Shown: piece by piece, positions 1 to 22,200 of the stretch
How the letters are laid out: each line of letters begins with the position of its first letter
Numbering within the stretch: the stretch's first letter is position 1
Assembly (NCBI GenBank): GCA_047495785.1
Contig: JBLDXI010000073.1
Coordinates: 434,001 to 498,000 of the forward strand
DNA: 64,000 nt
Direction: 5' to 3'
Source: Lepidodermella squamata
Taxonomy: Eukaryota > Gastrotricha
Translations under genes and position numbers: made by a program
The notes under the pieces: model-generated
Seen by the model: only the letters and a program-made list of their open reading frames with translations
The model's database searches: none
What the model was told of the DNA's origin: nothing

Positions 1-660
1 TTTGCCAGTCGATGATTACTATTCTAATGAGATCCTACGCCTCTGCATATAAAATACTGTCGTAGACAGTAAAATTTGCCATCCTTTGTCAGTTACATGT
101 CAATTATAAATTATAATTGATAATTATAATTATAATGGATTTTTCATGGAATTTTGCTCTGAATTAGGTGACTCAATTGAAGCATCCTCGTAGAAAATTA
201 ATATCAATCAACTAATTTTCCTCGAGCGAGAGACAGATAAGTAAGACGTAAGACGTGACACAAATGACCCTCCCACTTGATCTTTATGCTGATTTATTTT
301 TCATAATTTGTCACGCAATTAAAAAGGTCACGGCAAACTTATTAAATATTATGAACATTAGTAGCAAGTATATGCTTCTCACGGTACATGCGGCAAGAGA
401 ATCAGGCTACAAGTAATATTTACTGTGAAACAATCTAAAAAGTGAAATTATCACACAGATGACCAATTCGAGAGAATTTACAGTTAAAGCAATCGCTGAA
501 CAACAAAATAAATACAGGCAACAACAAACAATTCATACGAGTTTCCTTAATGGATGTAGATTAAATGCTATACCACAGGGGATTTACTTTGAAATTAGTT
601 GTTTTTTTCGAAAATGCTTCGAAAATGAGCAGTGTGCTTATCGCCATTCAGGTCAGGCTG
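1..660. other. 3' flank of EL1, no gene seen
   Basis: AT-rich non-coding sequence downstream of the minus-strand gene EL1, including an imperfect TAAT/ATTA palindromic run near 105-135. A minus-strand AATAAA hexamer lies at 293-298, about 365 bp beyond the EL1 stop, which is rather far to be the main poly(A) signal. Open frames here show no codon structure or motif that I recognise. Confidence 0.5.
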
Positions 661-7380
<6,720 letters not shown>

Positions 7381-9277
7381 TTTATAAAAATATAAGACTA
7401 AATAACAATTCTTATATTATTCAATCTTGCTTTATAGGGAGAATTTGTGTCACGCTTTCTGTAGCAAATATGTCCCAAACAAAACGGTGCCGTCATACAC
7501 ATGCCTTTTGCCATTAAAGTTCTGCGCTAAGACTCAGCATTTAAACGAGTATATTAGCATTTAAGAGCGCCCGGCTGGTGTGAATCACGAATTCAAAAAT
7601 AGCACTTAATTCTTCTAATAATTTTAAGCTTGCGTTACACTTTTCCTTGTAACGCACTCGCTTGAACTGTCTCATAATAAAAAATGAGGGGCTGTCAGTG
7701 GCTTTGGTCATAACACAGTTACATTAAAAAATAGCGTTGAGCACTTAATTGCCGCCGCCCGGCTTGGGTAGAAGAGCCATTTCGTAGTGTGTTCTTAATG
7801 ACTAACATGGCCACGTAGAATTCATTGCAGATACATGGCACGAAATTTTTATTACTTTCTAACTGAAAAAGAGGGATAAGAAAATAGCACTCGAATCTTC
7901 CATTCTTTGGAGGATCTTCAAAAAGTTAATGAAACAGTCAGCAAGTGAAAAGTTGAGTTTCCCGTATTTTCCGAAATTTCCGCAGGCGAGTTTCGGGCTC
8001 AAAGATTGTGTACCGCAGTTTTTACTACAGGTTTCAAATTTTCGAATTTCTGACCTTTAAGATGCTTCGGTAAAGATGAAAACCCTCAAACATTTCACCG
8101 AACATTTCGATTATCAAGCGAAAATTCTCACATCAGATTACGCTAAGAATGTCGACCGCGAATAATAAAGTAATTTTATACTTTTGTTTGTTCTACTCCT
8201 CATTCATTGAAATAGAAAATGCCATCAAAATATCACAATACCAAACCGCAGCTAAACCGGAATGTTCGCTGAATCAGCATTTCTCAAACTTGGTAAGTAG
8301 TGTGTTATGGTCATGCCTTGTATCACACAATACCAAACATGTGCCTCTCTATGTTTGCTAAAGCAGCTCGAAATCACGTCAATGCAACCCGGGCCCATAC
8401 GCCAAGGATATTTTTTTTTCTCGCTCCTAAATTAGAGCAAAAATTGAAAAATGCTTTCGACCTGTTTGGCGGCGGCGTCTGAGTGCTCAACTTGCAATTT
8501 TGAGAGAATAATAAATGGCGAAAAATCATTGAATGGGCCATGAATATTCTCCCGTATTTTTTCTGAAAAGATCAGCGTAATTCGGTTCTATTTTCAGAAA
8601 GTTTCACTTTTATTCAGTTAGGAACATCAATTTAGCTAATAAGTAAATTCAGCACCAAGCAGGTTTTTGCGTCCAGCAGGATTTTAAAGAAGAGATACTG
8701 GCAGTGTCGAGTCCATACAGTATTAGTCCCAAGCCCTCTCCCACACAGATTTTTCATCATCGCGATTTTCATCATCGCGAGCTTATTGACAATAGGATTT
8801 TAAGCTGAAGCTCACTTCTTCGGCTCGAAATTTTGAAGCACGTTGCATAGTAGATTTGCTTAACGATTGTGTTGGATTGTGTTTAATTTCCTGGTAGCTT
8901 CCGTTTTCCATTGTATTTCCCAAATCCTGTGATTCTCGGGATGGTAGAGGGGATGGTGAGGAAGAATTTTCTTCTTCATTTTTCCGATTTCCTTATCGAT
9001 ACACTTAATTAAACAGCTGGCAAGTTGGGGACGAAAGCAGCTAGTAATTGGAGAAGATACGTCGGCTATCTGCTGCATATAGCCTTAATTTTCAAAGCCA
9101 AGAATTTCAACTGCCACGGGAAGCTTTGTTCGATCGAGAATAATGGCTGTTATGATCATTAACGAATCTCCTGAAAATTAGATTCAAGTTGTGACTTTAT
9201 TTTGGTCAGCATTCGCAATTTTTTCATTGATTCATATGATGAAGCCTCTAATAATAATAAAAGACTGTGTGAATATA
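7381..9277. other. Intergenic, no gene seen
   Basis: The upstream side of EL1. No TATA box at the distance seen in the other members was found. Open frames in this stretch (for example around 8149-8480 and 8860-9078) have no family motif, no spliceable continuation and look like chance. Two lines near 8745-8785 repeat a short ATCATCGCGA word. Confidence 0.45.
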
Positions 9278-9339
9278 CCAGGGTTTATTATGATAATATT
9301 ATCTCTCGTAAAAACGTAGTCCATTCATAAATTTTACAG

Positions 9340-10445
9340 CTACTGTCATAATGGCGGCACCTGCCTCAGCGGCAACGTGTGCAAATGCGCGAATGGCTAC
9401 ACATGCTCATGTGGTATTGCAATAATAGGCAGTAAGCGTTGGGAGCCTTTGTTAAGAATATTCGCATGACGCAGTTGGTTGCGCAAAATCGTGCGAAAAT
9501 AGCTGATGCACAGCGACGAATTTGAGTTCCGGATGGAGTGGACCATATTGCTCATCCACCTGTAAAATCTCCTGCTTGAATGGAGGAGCTTATTGTAATG
9601 GACGCATTGTTGGGGACGCATTGATTTGAAATCAAAATCAAAATAAAATCTCGCTCCCTCTAAAATCATTTCCTGTTCCGAAAATCAAATCTCAAAACAC
9701 TGAAATCAAATCCCAAAATCGTTGATATCTCGGGAAATCATTTATGCCAGTTTTTACCACAAAAACGCGAGGGAAAACATGTCCAAGAAGTGTAAGATCT
9801 TTAGCGCGGTAATTGATTTTGAAATCCCTGAAACCAACATTTTTTCGCGCCAATCAAATCGTTATTCTTTCCAATCAATTCCTGAAATGAAATCACAGTC
9901 AAAATGGTGTAAAATCTTGAAAATCAAAGTCTGAAAAATCAAATAAACCCAACACTGAATGGACGAGGTGTCGGCTTGCAACTGCATACAACTGCAAACT
10001 GCAGTGACAATTTGGCTGGCAGAGACTGTATGCTAGTGATTTGTGATTTTTTACTAATTTTGTACGAAGACTCAATTGGAGAAGCGACAATCCGCTTTTC
10101 GGGTATGGTTGAATATCAGATTGTATTCAGCTGACGGATTTATAATTATCGCTGGAAATAGGGCTTTAGATTGCTAAAAAAAGTTAGAACCATAGTCTAT
10201 TCCGCAGCAACCTTCATATATCACTTTTTTGTCGCTGTAAATCAGCATTTTGCCCCCAAGAAATGACCCCACAATTATTCACATTTGCGCTGTGACATGC
10301 AATGTGGGAAATTTTCATAGTTCATAATATACATTGCCGTAATCAACCTTCCGGTAATTCAGTCGTATTGATGGGCACTTCGGGTCAAATGAGCGTTGTC
10401 CGATGCAGCGACGGCTACAAGGCGCTATGCGAGTATAAAAACTAA
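9340..10445 (+). pseudogene. Relic of an EL gene: broken exons 13-15 and an intact orphan last exon
   Basis: Exon 13 (9340 to ~9415) keeps its acceptor and NGGTC...[11 protein letters not shown] core but has lost about 14 nt near its start and 8 nt near its end. Exon 14 (~9472-9560) has a stop and shifts, and it runs into a scrap of exon 15 (~9573-9602). The conserved intron 12 block stands just upstream (9278-9339). After ~750 bp of unrelated AT-rich repeat, the complete final CTLD2 exon follows at 10363-10445, with CAG acceptor, open frame, LCEY-type ending and TAA. Exons 1-12 and 16-22 are gone. The 10930-11040 stretch resembles the EL6 promoter, so rearrangement was complex. Confidence 0.8.
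9605..9960. repeat. AATCAAA-rich degenerate repeat block
   Basis: The word AAATCAAA or its complement TTTGATTT recurs roughly a dozen times in 350 bp between the two halves of the relic. A block with the same word, 21825-22180, lies in intron 16 of EL3, so it is probably a dispersed repeat family rather than simple low complexity. No ends or target duplication could be defined. Confidence 0.5.
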
Positions 10446-12168
10446 CGACAGAAGCAGATACAACTCTGGTAAACAGTCGATACCTTTAAGATAATTTGAA
10501 CGTATCCATTTTAACAGTAAATACACCTACAATTTACGAGCAGACTTGGTTTCAATCAGGTTTTCGCAACAAATTCGCAAATCGCAAACCGCAAAATCTC
10601 ATGTTAAAAACGAAGAATAAACAGTATTTATTGGTTGGCCAACTTGAATGGCACAACCCGTTCGCGATTTGAAGTGCAAGTGGCAATCCATTCTATGCAT
10701 GTTTGTGTTCGCAGTCGATCTTGGTATACTTTATATTCATGGTATTGCGACTGCGAAAAGGTCCGAATTCGAAAGGAGGAATTGTGGATTATGGGATATC
10801 TTGCCTACAGACAAGTGCCCTAGGCCCTAGGCCATAAAAAATTACTGCCATCGGATCGATTTCCGCCTACCTACTACCCACCCGGTCTTGTCCTAAGTTT
10901 TGTCAACGAACGGTCCTTTCTCACGAATGAAAAAACGTGGCCACTCACATAAACTAGGCGCAAGTGAAAGCAGGTGCTTTTTGCTAGGGAAAAGTATAGA
11001 CAAACATCCAATCTAGAGGAGACAAGTTTAGATAAGGACTCTTATTTCTTATTTCAGTGGTTCTCGAACTATTGCCGTTCCCGGCCAAAAATTGCGGCCG
11101 GCTGGCGATCTTTCCGGTCGCATTGCCACTTGAATCCTCTATCGGCCGCTTGCAATGATAAATTACGACCGCACGCCTCTAAAATCGAAAGTCAACGTTT
11201 GTGCTTAAATTAGTGTTTTAAGATTATTTTGCTGATAATGCCTGACATTAGGAATAGGCCAACACTCACGAGTGAAACGAGAAAACATGTTTGCCTAATT
11301 AAAAGCGCCCGCAAATCCAAAAAAGATGCAAATGATATTTGACCCTGACGCTTTACGCAAGTGTCAGAGCTTTACAATGAAGAATGTATGAACTGTTACG
11401 AATAGCTCAGTTCAGCAATTCCTGATTTCAATACTGTTGAACAGGTTTGAATCCTGAAATGAGCAAGCGAAGCGGTAAGCAATTCAAAGGAGAGATGCTA
11501 GGCAGTGTGCAAACAGTCCAAACAGTAGGCCCAAGGCAACTTGCGGTCTTGCAGAAAATCGGATAACCACGCCACCAAGTTGTGGCAACGCGAACTTACG
11601 GCTCATTGGCCAGCCCGGCACTCAAGACGAAGTCATAGGCCGCCATCACGTCGAAAGCGATGACAATAGCTGTACAGACGTGCGAACGGCCGAGATGTAC
11701 GCCGCAGGCGATACGTAGCGGAAAGTTCGGGGCAGGGAAGGCATATTGATAGCAAGTGGCGGTCTTCCAGAAACTTCCTAACCAACAAGCGATAATCGGC
11801 CCTAACAGCTCTCCATCGACTGAGGGAAAGTGGGGTGGGCGAGATGATCGCGTTGAGTCTTTTTCATCATCGACGTCAGCAATAATGTAAAAGAAATAGA
11901 AAATCTTCGTCATAGTCCGAATCCCGATTCGTCACTGCTTAGTGCGAGATTTTTAGAAGATAGAAAAATTCATTTATAACTATTTCAAGTTTCTATAATG
12001 CAAGATCTCTCGTCGATCGTCGAATCGTTCTGGGATTTGAAAAAGGCGTACTACCCATGTCGAACAAATTCGTTCAATTTCTGCACTAGATGCTTGCATA
12101 GAAAAGCTAAAGTTGCGATGAAGTTGGCATCGATTTGCACGTCATCCGCCAAAATTCATTTGATCAAA
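10446..12168. other. Intergenic, promoter-like relic only
   Basis: 10930-11040 aligns by eye with the region upstream of the EL6 start (49655-49745: shared CGTGGCC-CTCA-ATAA-CT-GGCG and AAAAGTATA words), without a following signal-peptide exon. The remaining frames (10635-10823, 11596-11913 minus) show no recognisable domain. Confidence 0.4.
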
Positions 12169-12240
12169 AGGTCCCCCCTGTGGTTGTTGGGGGTTTAAGC
12201 GATACAGTACCTTCCAGTACCCCCGGTACTTCGCACACTG
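12169..12240 (+). mobile_element. Truncated M1 MITE
   Basis: Matches the right half of the 5253-5409 element: the GGTCCCCCCTGTGGTT core, a G-rich turn, and the terminus GGTACTTCGCACACTG. The left half is missing and no target duplication is visible. Confidence 0.6.
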
Positions 12241-13078
12241 AGGTCGACTTGCACTTGATTCCCCACCCAAGCTGCAACCTTGGATCAGCCAGAAGTGGAA
12301 GTTTTAGATAAATATAGGATTTCAGAAGCGAGGCGCCTTCGAATAGAGGGTCCCCTAGAGGGTAAATGGGTCAAGAGGGATCGGACAGGTTAGAAGAAGT
12401 GCGTACCTTGAATTCGTTTTACGTTTGTTTTCCGTCGTGTAGCTCACTAAACGAGAGCTTTCAAGGCTACAACATAAGACTTCAGTCCGTTTCGTAGGGA
12501 AGTGTCGAGGGCATTTATCTGTCAAGATCTGCCTCAGTGCCAGGGTCTGCTAGAATTAGAATATTATCCAACACTTCGAGAATTCATCACCATCGGGCTT
12601 TGATGGGTTGGGTTGTAGCCGAGGCAGCTTGAGTCGGCGAAGCTCGTAAGACCTTTCCAGCTAATAGAGTATAAGTTGTCGATTACTTTGTTCAATCTTC
12701 CAGCTTTCGGATGAATAAAAATTCTAAGATGTGTTACTTCATCGTTTTAACTTTATGATGGAGTTAGAAGTAGACAGTAGACAGTAGAAGTCGGCCTCCT
12801 AGGTTGCTCCACGCGGCCGTTGATGTTTTGTATGCCTATCAGCTATTAGCGCAAGTAAATGATATTATTTTGATGAAAAAAAAGTTGATCGACAGAGAAA
12901 AAAATATCGCTTAACACATGGACGATTTTTGTAGAGCCGCTTTGTTTGAACAAAACAAACTCAGGCTTTCAATGAAAACATTAGTGCGTTCAACGTGTGT
13001 TAACACTGACAATTAGCTGTGTGTGTGCTCATCTCTGTTAGGGGGTTCACCCCCGGTGGTTTAGCTCTTTGTCAACCA
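12241..13078. other. Intergenic, no gene seen
   Basis: Non-coding. 12770-13000 is partly repeated at 37850-38040 (upstream of EL5), for example the words CCTAGG and TATCAGC-ATTAGCGC, so it belongs to the duplicated 5' flank of family members rather than to a separate gene. Confidence 0.45.
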
Positions 13079-13230
13079 CCGGCCGAGCGTTTTCATGCTC
13101 GCGTACTCAGTTAAATACAGAGTGTTAAACACAGGCGCAATTAACGACGATGGGTATGTTCGAGAAGGCCGATACCCCTTGATTCGCGTCATCGTGCACA
13201 ATGATCATGTTGGCCGGGAGCATATATAAT
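13079..13230 (+). promoter_or_regulatory. Candidate EL2 promoter with conserved family motifs
   Basis: Contains CCGGCCGAGCG (13079-13089), TGATTCGCGTCATCG (13180-13194) and a TATA-like TATATAAT (13223-13230), 74-81 bp before the ATG. The first two words recur in the same order before EL3 and EL4 and in part before EL6 and EL7. Function is inferred from position and conservation only. Confidence 0.55.
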
Positions 13231-13303
13231 ACGACAGAAAAAGTGGTAAATTCAACACTAAGTTAGTTTTTTGACGGATTGCTCAGTTCAATTTCTGTAT
13301 AAC

Positions 13304-17590
<4,287 letters not shown>

Positions 17591-17717
17591 CGAGGTATGC
17601 AAACTCTCGGCACTCTGATTAACGTTTGATCATTGTGAATAGACACGCTTTGAGTTAATTTTTACTATGATTTTCGCCCGACTATTCCCCCTTAGCCCAG
17701 CTCCCAGCTTGTTAAAC

Positions 17718-17723
17718 AATAAA
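17718..17723 (+). terminator. Probable EL2 poly(A) signal
   Basis: AATAAA 128 bp after the EL2 stop, at a distance like that in EL3, EL4 and EL5. Confidence 0.6.
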
Positions 17724-17783
17724 AATCCTAAACGTTTCTAACAGAGTTTGTTGTTATCAATATCGGATATTCGAAAGCCAAAT

Positions 17784-17938
17784 CAGTGCGCGAAGTAGGA
17801 TCCTCGAGCTAGGGGGTATTTTCGGGCCCACATTTTGTGACATTTTGTTCCCCTGTGGTTTTTTATGGGATTTTCCGATTTGGCCTTGTGAACTGGGGGG
17901 TACGATACCCCTCAATCCCACCCGTACTTCGCGCACTG
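17784..17938. mobile_element. hAT-like MITE (family M1) downstream of EL2
   Basis: 155 bp copy of the 5253-5409 element with the same CAGTGCGCGAAGTAGGATCC end, flanked by the 8 bp duplication agccaaat (17776-17783 and 17939-17946). The paralogous flank at about 36270-36340 lacks the insertion. Confidence 0.85.
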
Positions 17939-18155
17939 AGCCAAATGGTTAATCGCGAGGTCGAGTAGAACCGGTCTAATGCGATTAACCCTTCCACGGC
18001 CGATTTTTCTTAAGCCAAGCAAAAGAATCGAAATTAAGCATTTTCGGGCGAATGAAGAAACCAGTCGAAAAATCGACCACTTGAGCGTATAGTTTCCATT
18101 ACGTTCTGATTTCACTGAAAATTTCCATCGCCTTAGCTATTTGAACATTATAGAT

Positions 18156-18292
18156 CAGGGTGCGAAGTACAGCTCCCAGACTCCAACCAGAGGAAGGCTG
18201 AAAAACCAGGGGGGGGGGCGTTGGTTTCTTCGGTTGGGTCCTAGATACCAATTAGAAAACGCCTCAGCTCCCGGATCCTACTTCGCAGACTG
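18156..18292. mobile_element. hAT-like MITE (family M2)
   Basis: 137 bp element with ends CAGGGTGCGAAGTA and TACTTCGCAGACTG and a perfect 8 bp duplication ttatagat at 18148-18155 and 18293-18300. It has a different core from M1 but related termini, so one transposase may have mobilised both. Confidence 0.8.
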
Positions 18293-18300
18293 TTATAGAT

Positions 18301-19065
18301 TCATCCGGATAATGCCAGGTCACCGGGTTACTGTTTTGCCAGTTTCATATAAAAAAACAATTTTGAAATGTTGAAATTGATGGTTTTTCCAGAAGTAGCG
18401 AAATAACGAAATTCGGGTTTTAGATTCTCGTAGGCTACATCCAAAAGTAGAACTGTAAAATGACTGACAAAACGATTGGCCGAGCTGTGAACTCCGAAAT
18501 CTCCTTAAGGCCGTTGATATTGCGACTGCGAAAAGGTCGAATTTCGGGATAATTTTGCCTGCCCATCACCGAGCTTTCCAGGAATGATTCGAGCGTTTTT
18601 GGTCCACCCTATCTTTCAAAGATCATACTGATGTAAATTTCGACAGGCAATTCCTTGCCTATTATTTTTAATCTAGAACTTGGACCACAATATTTCAGCG
18701 ATTTCTTTCAGTTATTACGCCGCTTTCTGTTTTGATTTGTGAATATACACCTGTAGCTTACTTTAATTAGTAAGTTGACAAAAGGTTTTCCAAACTGACT
18801 TCCTAAGCTGTTTACAAACTCGGCCGTTTTCGTGTAAAAAACATGCACGAATTAAATTAATAGGCTGTTATTGTGGAAAAACAACGATTAAAACATTGCG
18901 CACGATGCCAACCACAAAAGGCAAACGGCAAAACGTGAGTGCGAATTTGACTGTTCTTCACAGGGCGTTATTACAATAAAACCTATAGTCTTGGTGTCAA
19001 TTACCTCCGTGTGCTCATCTCTGCCATGAACGTTATTTGTTAGCTTTTAGCCAAGCTGAGCAAGA
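18301..19065. other. Intergenic, shared 5' flank of EL3
   Basis: No gene. 18770-18980 is repeated before EL4 (25490-25680) and, inverted, at 37300-37440. This shows that the duplicated block of family members includes several hundred bases upstream of the start. Confidence 0.5.
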
Positions 19066-19181
19066 CCGGCCGAGCGTTCTCAACGCTAATTTACTCAGCT
19101 TAATGATAGGTCTTAGCGCTAAAACAATTAACGACAACAGATATGTTCGAGTAGGCCGATATCTCATGATACGCGTCATCG
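19066..19181 (+). promoter_or_regulatory. Candidate EL3 promoter motifs
   Basis: CCGGCCGAGCG at 19066-19076 and TGATACGCGTCATCG at 19167-19181, in the same order and with similar spacing as upstream of EL2 and EL4. No clear TATA box between them and the ATG at 19278. Confidence 0.5.
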
Positions 19182-19277
19182 CCCGTTTTGTATCAACGTT
19201 CTGGTGGGAGCCGCACTACCATAGAGTCGAAAAACATCTACATACGGCGAGGATTTCGAAAATAAGTTTTTCATAAA

Positions 19278-22200
19278 ATGAATGTGATACTGGTAGTAAT
19301 CTTCGGTAAAGTTATTCAGCTTACTTCCATTTATCATTGACTTGTCTTTGGCCGAAGGTCTGATCGGGACTGGCCTCGGATGCAGCCCCAACGAATCTCA
19401 AAAGAAAAGCGCGGTAAGGTTTTTTGTATCTGGTCCAATGAAACTACTACATTTCAAAACAGCTTTACTGCTCGAATGGCGGAACTTTCGACTCAGCAAG
19501 CAGTTCTTGCCTTTGTTCATCTGGATATGGCGGTTCCCAGTGCGAAAAATGTAAGCAGAAATTCCAGATGGTTTCCAATATCAAATCATTCTGCCATAGT
19601 CACGTGCCCCAACTGTCTCAATGGAGCCAGCTGCAGCGGTCCGAACAAATGCAGCTGTCCATCAGGCTGGTCTGGCCAAAACTGCGATATCCGTAATGAA
19701 AGAACACCTACATATTTCGAGGAGCTTTAACATTTCTAAATTGCTAGCTAACTGTGATGACCTTCCCTGTCAAAACGGCGGGACTTGCGTCGGCGCTAAC
19801 AAATGCAACTGCACTGAACGGTGGATGGGCCTTAACTGTGGCACATGTGAGATAAAGAACCTTTCAGGCTTCAATTCACTCTAGTTCTCTCATTTAGCTG
19901 CTTGCTCGAAGAACCCGTGTCAAAATGGCGGGTCTTGTATCGGCTACAGCCTTTGCTCTTGCCCTACTGGCTACTCCGGCTCCGATTGCAGCAGTACGTG
20001 CTTTCGATCTTCAGCAAATGAATATCATCCTCCTGTGTTTCAGTTTTTTGCAATCCACCCTGCTCGAATGGCGGGACTTGCCGAGCTGGGAATACTTGCA
20101 GCTGCCCCCTTGGCTGGACAGGATCAGATTGCAGAACTCGTTCGTGCTATTCCTAAATACTATTCCTGAAGGAATATCTTTATATTTTAGCAACCTGCAA
20201 CCCTGCGTGTCAAAACGGCGGGACGTGTTCGAACCAACTAACGTGCACGTGCCCCGATGGCTACTCAGGTCTAACCTGTGGCGTTTGTAATTTCAGCAAC
20301 TTCCACTTTTTTCTTTCGTGAATTTTACTCATTCGTTCATAGTCACGTGCTCTCAGACCTGCGCGAACGGAGGGCGATGCTCTGGGCCGAATACTTGCAC
20401 TTGCGCTGATGGTTGGACTGGAAGAGATTGTACTACACGTATGTAGCCTCGAAAAGCGATAAATGAATCCCCGTACCTCAATTTCAATTTCAGCAAGCTG
20501 CTCACCGGCTTGTGCTAATGGAGTGTGCAAGGCTGATAAAACCTGTGATTGTACAGGGACTGGTTACACCGGGACCCGATGTGAAAATGGTAAGCTTCTT
20601 GAAATCATTTTCTAAAAAAATGCTGAAATATGCAATTTTCCGGCAGCGGTGTGCTCCCCTTCATGCGCAAACGGCGGAGTTTGTTCAAGACCCAACACTT
20701 GCTCCTGCGTTAACGGCTACACTGGGCCGACCTGTGCTATCTGTAAATATTTTCGGTTATCATTGAAATGTCTGGCTCTATTTCCCACTGATTCAATAGC
20801 ATCTTGCTCGCCTGCTTGCTTGAATGGCGGAACGTGCAATGGCAACAAATGCACATGTGCACCTGGTTGGGCGGGAAATGACTGCTCTATTCGTAAGTCA
20901 TATTTCAAAGCTGTTAATAACTTTCATTTCACTTTTTTCGGCGCGAAATCAACCCTAAATTTCCCGTTTGGAAATCCACTTTATCCACTTGATATGAAAA
21001 CTAAACAATTTCTATTGTTTCTTGTTTCTCTCATGATAACCTCTCGTATACACAAAAGTGCTCATGTTCTTTGTGCTAATATACCACGGTTTATTATGAT
21101 GATATCATTATCTCTCGTAATAAAGCCTATTCATGTAATGTACAGCTACCTGCACGCCAGCTTGTCAAAATGGCGGCACCTGCCTCGGCGGCAACGTGTG
21201 CAAATGCGCGAATGGCTACACTGGCTCAACGTGCTCAGATGGTATTGTTATAATAGACTGTTGTTGGCAGGTTTTAATCATAATATTCTCATGACGTAGC
21301 CATTTGCTCACCAACTTGCAAAAATGGCCGATGCACTGCGACAAATTTGTGCTCTTGCGATTCCGGATGGACTGGTCCGGATTGCTCAACATGTAAAGTC
21401 ATCTTAAATATTCTCTATATAATAGCCTTACTATTTGTTTCAACCTAAAGCGGCTTGCTCATCGCCCTGCTCGAACGGAGGATCCTGTTCAGGAACGAAC
21501 AAGTGCACTTGCGTTAATGGATACACAGGAGCAACGTGTGCTGCATGTGAGTCCTGTCTTCATCGTTATTGCAGTTCCATCTAATGCCCATCCTTGTTTT
21601 CAGATACGTGCTCCCAGACCTGCAGAAACGGAGGTGTCTGTATAAAACCGGACACATGCAGCTGCGGCGATCAATGGACCGGAATCGATTGTAGCATACG
21701 TAAGTAGAGGTGATATTTTTATTCACAACTGAGGATATAACTGGTAAATAATTAATTTTTTTTGAAATTTTCGCTTGATAAGGAAACTGAGTCCGTAGTG
21801 CGTAGACCCTGAGCCCAGTGCTTTAGACTTGATTTGATTTAGATTCGAATTCGATTGACTGATTGATTCATGGGGGAAGCGTTTTGATTTGATTGATTTT
21901 GATTTAGCCTTGGGAATGCGATTAAAGATCTCTTCTCTTTTGTGACGGAAATTCGCTATATAAAGGGAAAGTGATTTCTCATTCGCGTTATTTTATCCTT
22001 TTGTTGACATTTCGAAGCTCCAAAATTTATGAAAATTGAGATACTTCACGATTTATTGTGATTCATAGCTGTTGATGATTTGATTTGATTGATTTGGTCC
22101 CGCAAAAGTGGGACAAGGATTGATTTTGATTGATTGAAGGAGGTCCGTGATTTCAGCTGTAAATCAAATCAAATTCAAAGCTCTGCCTGAGCCATAAGCC

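Noticed and set aside
10635-10830. Two overlapping short frames in intergenic DNA
   Set aside because: Part of the text recurs near 18520 as non-coding flank, and there is no splice continuation.
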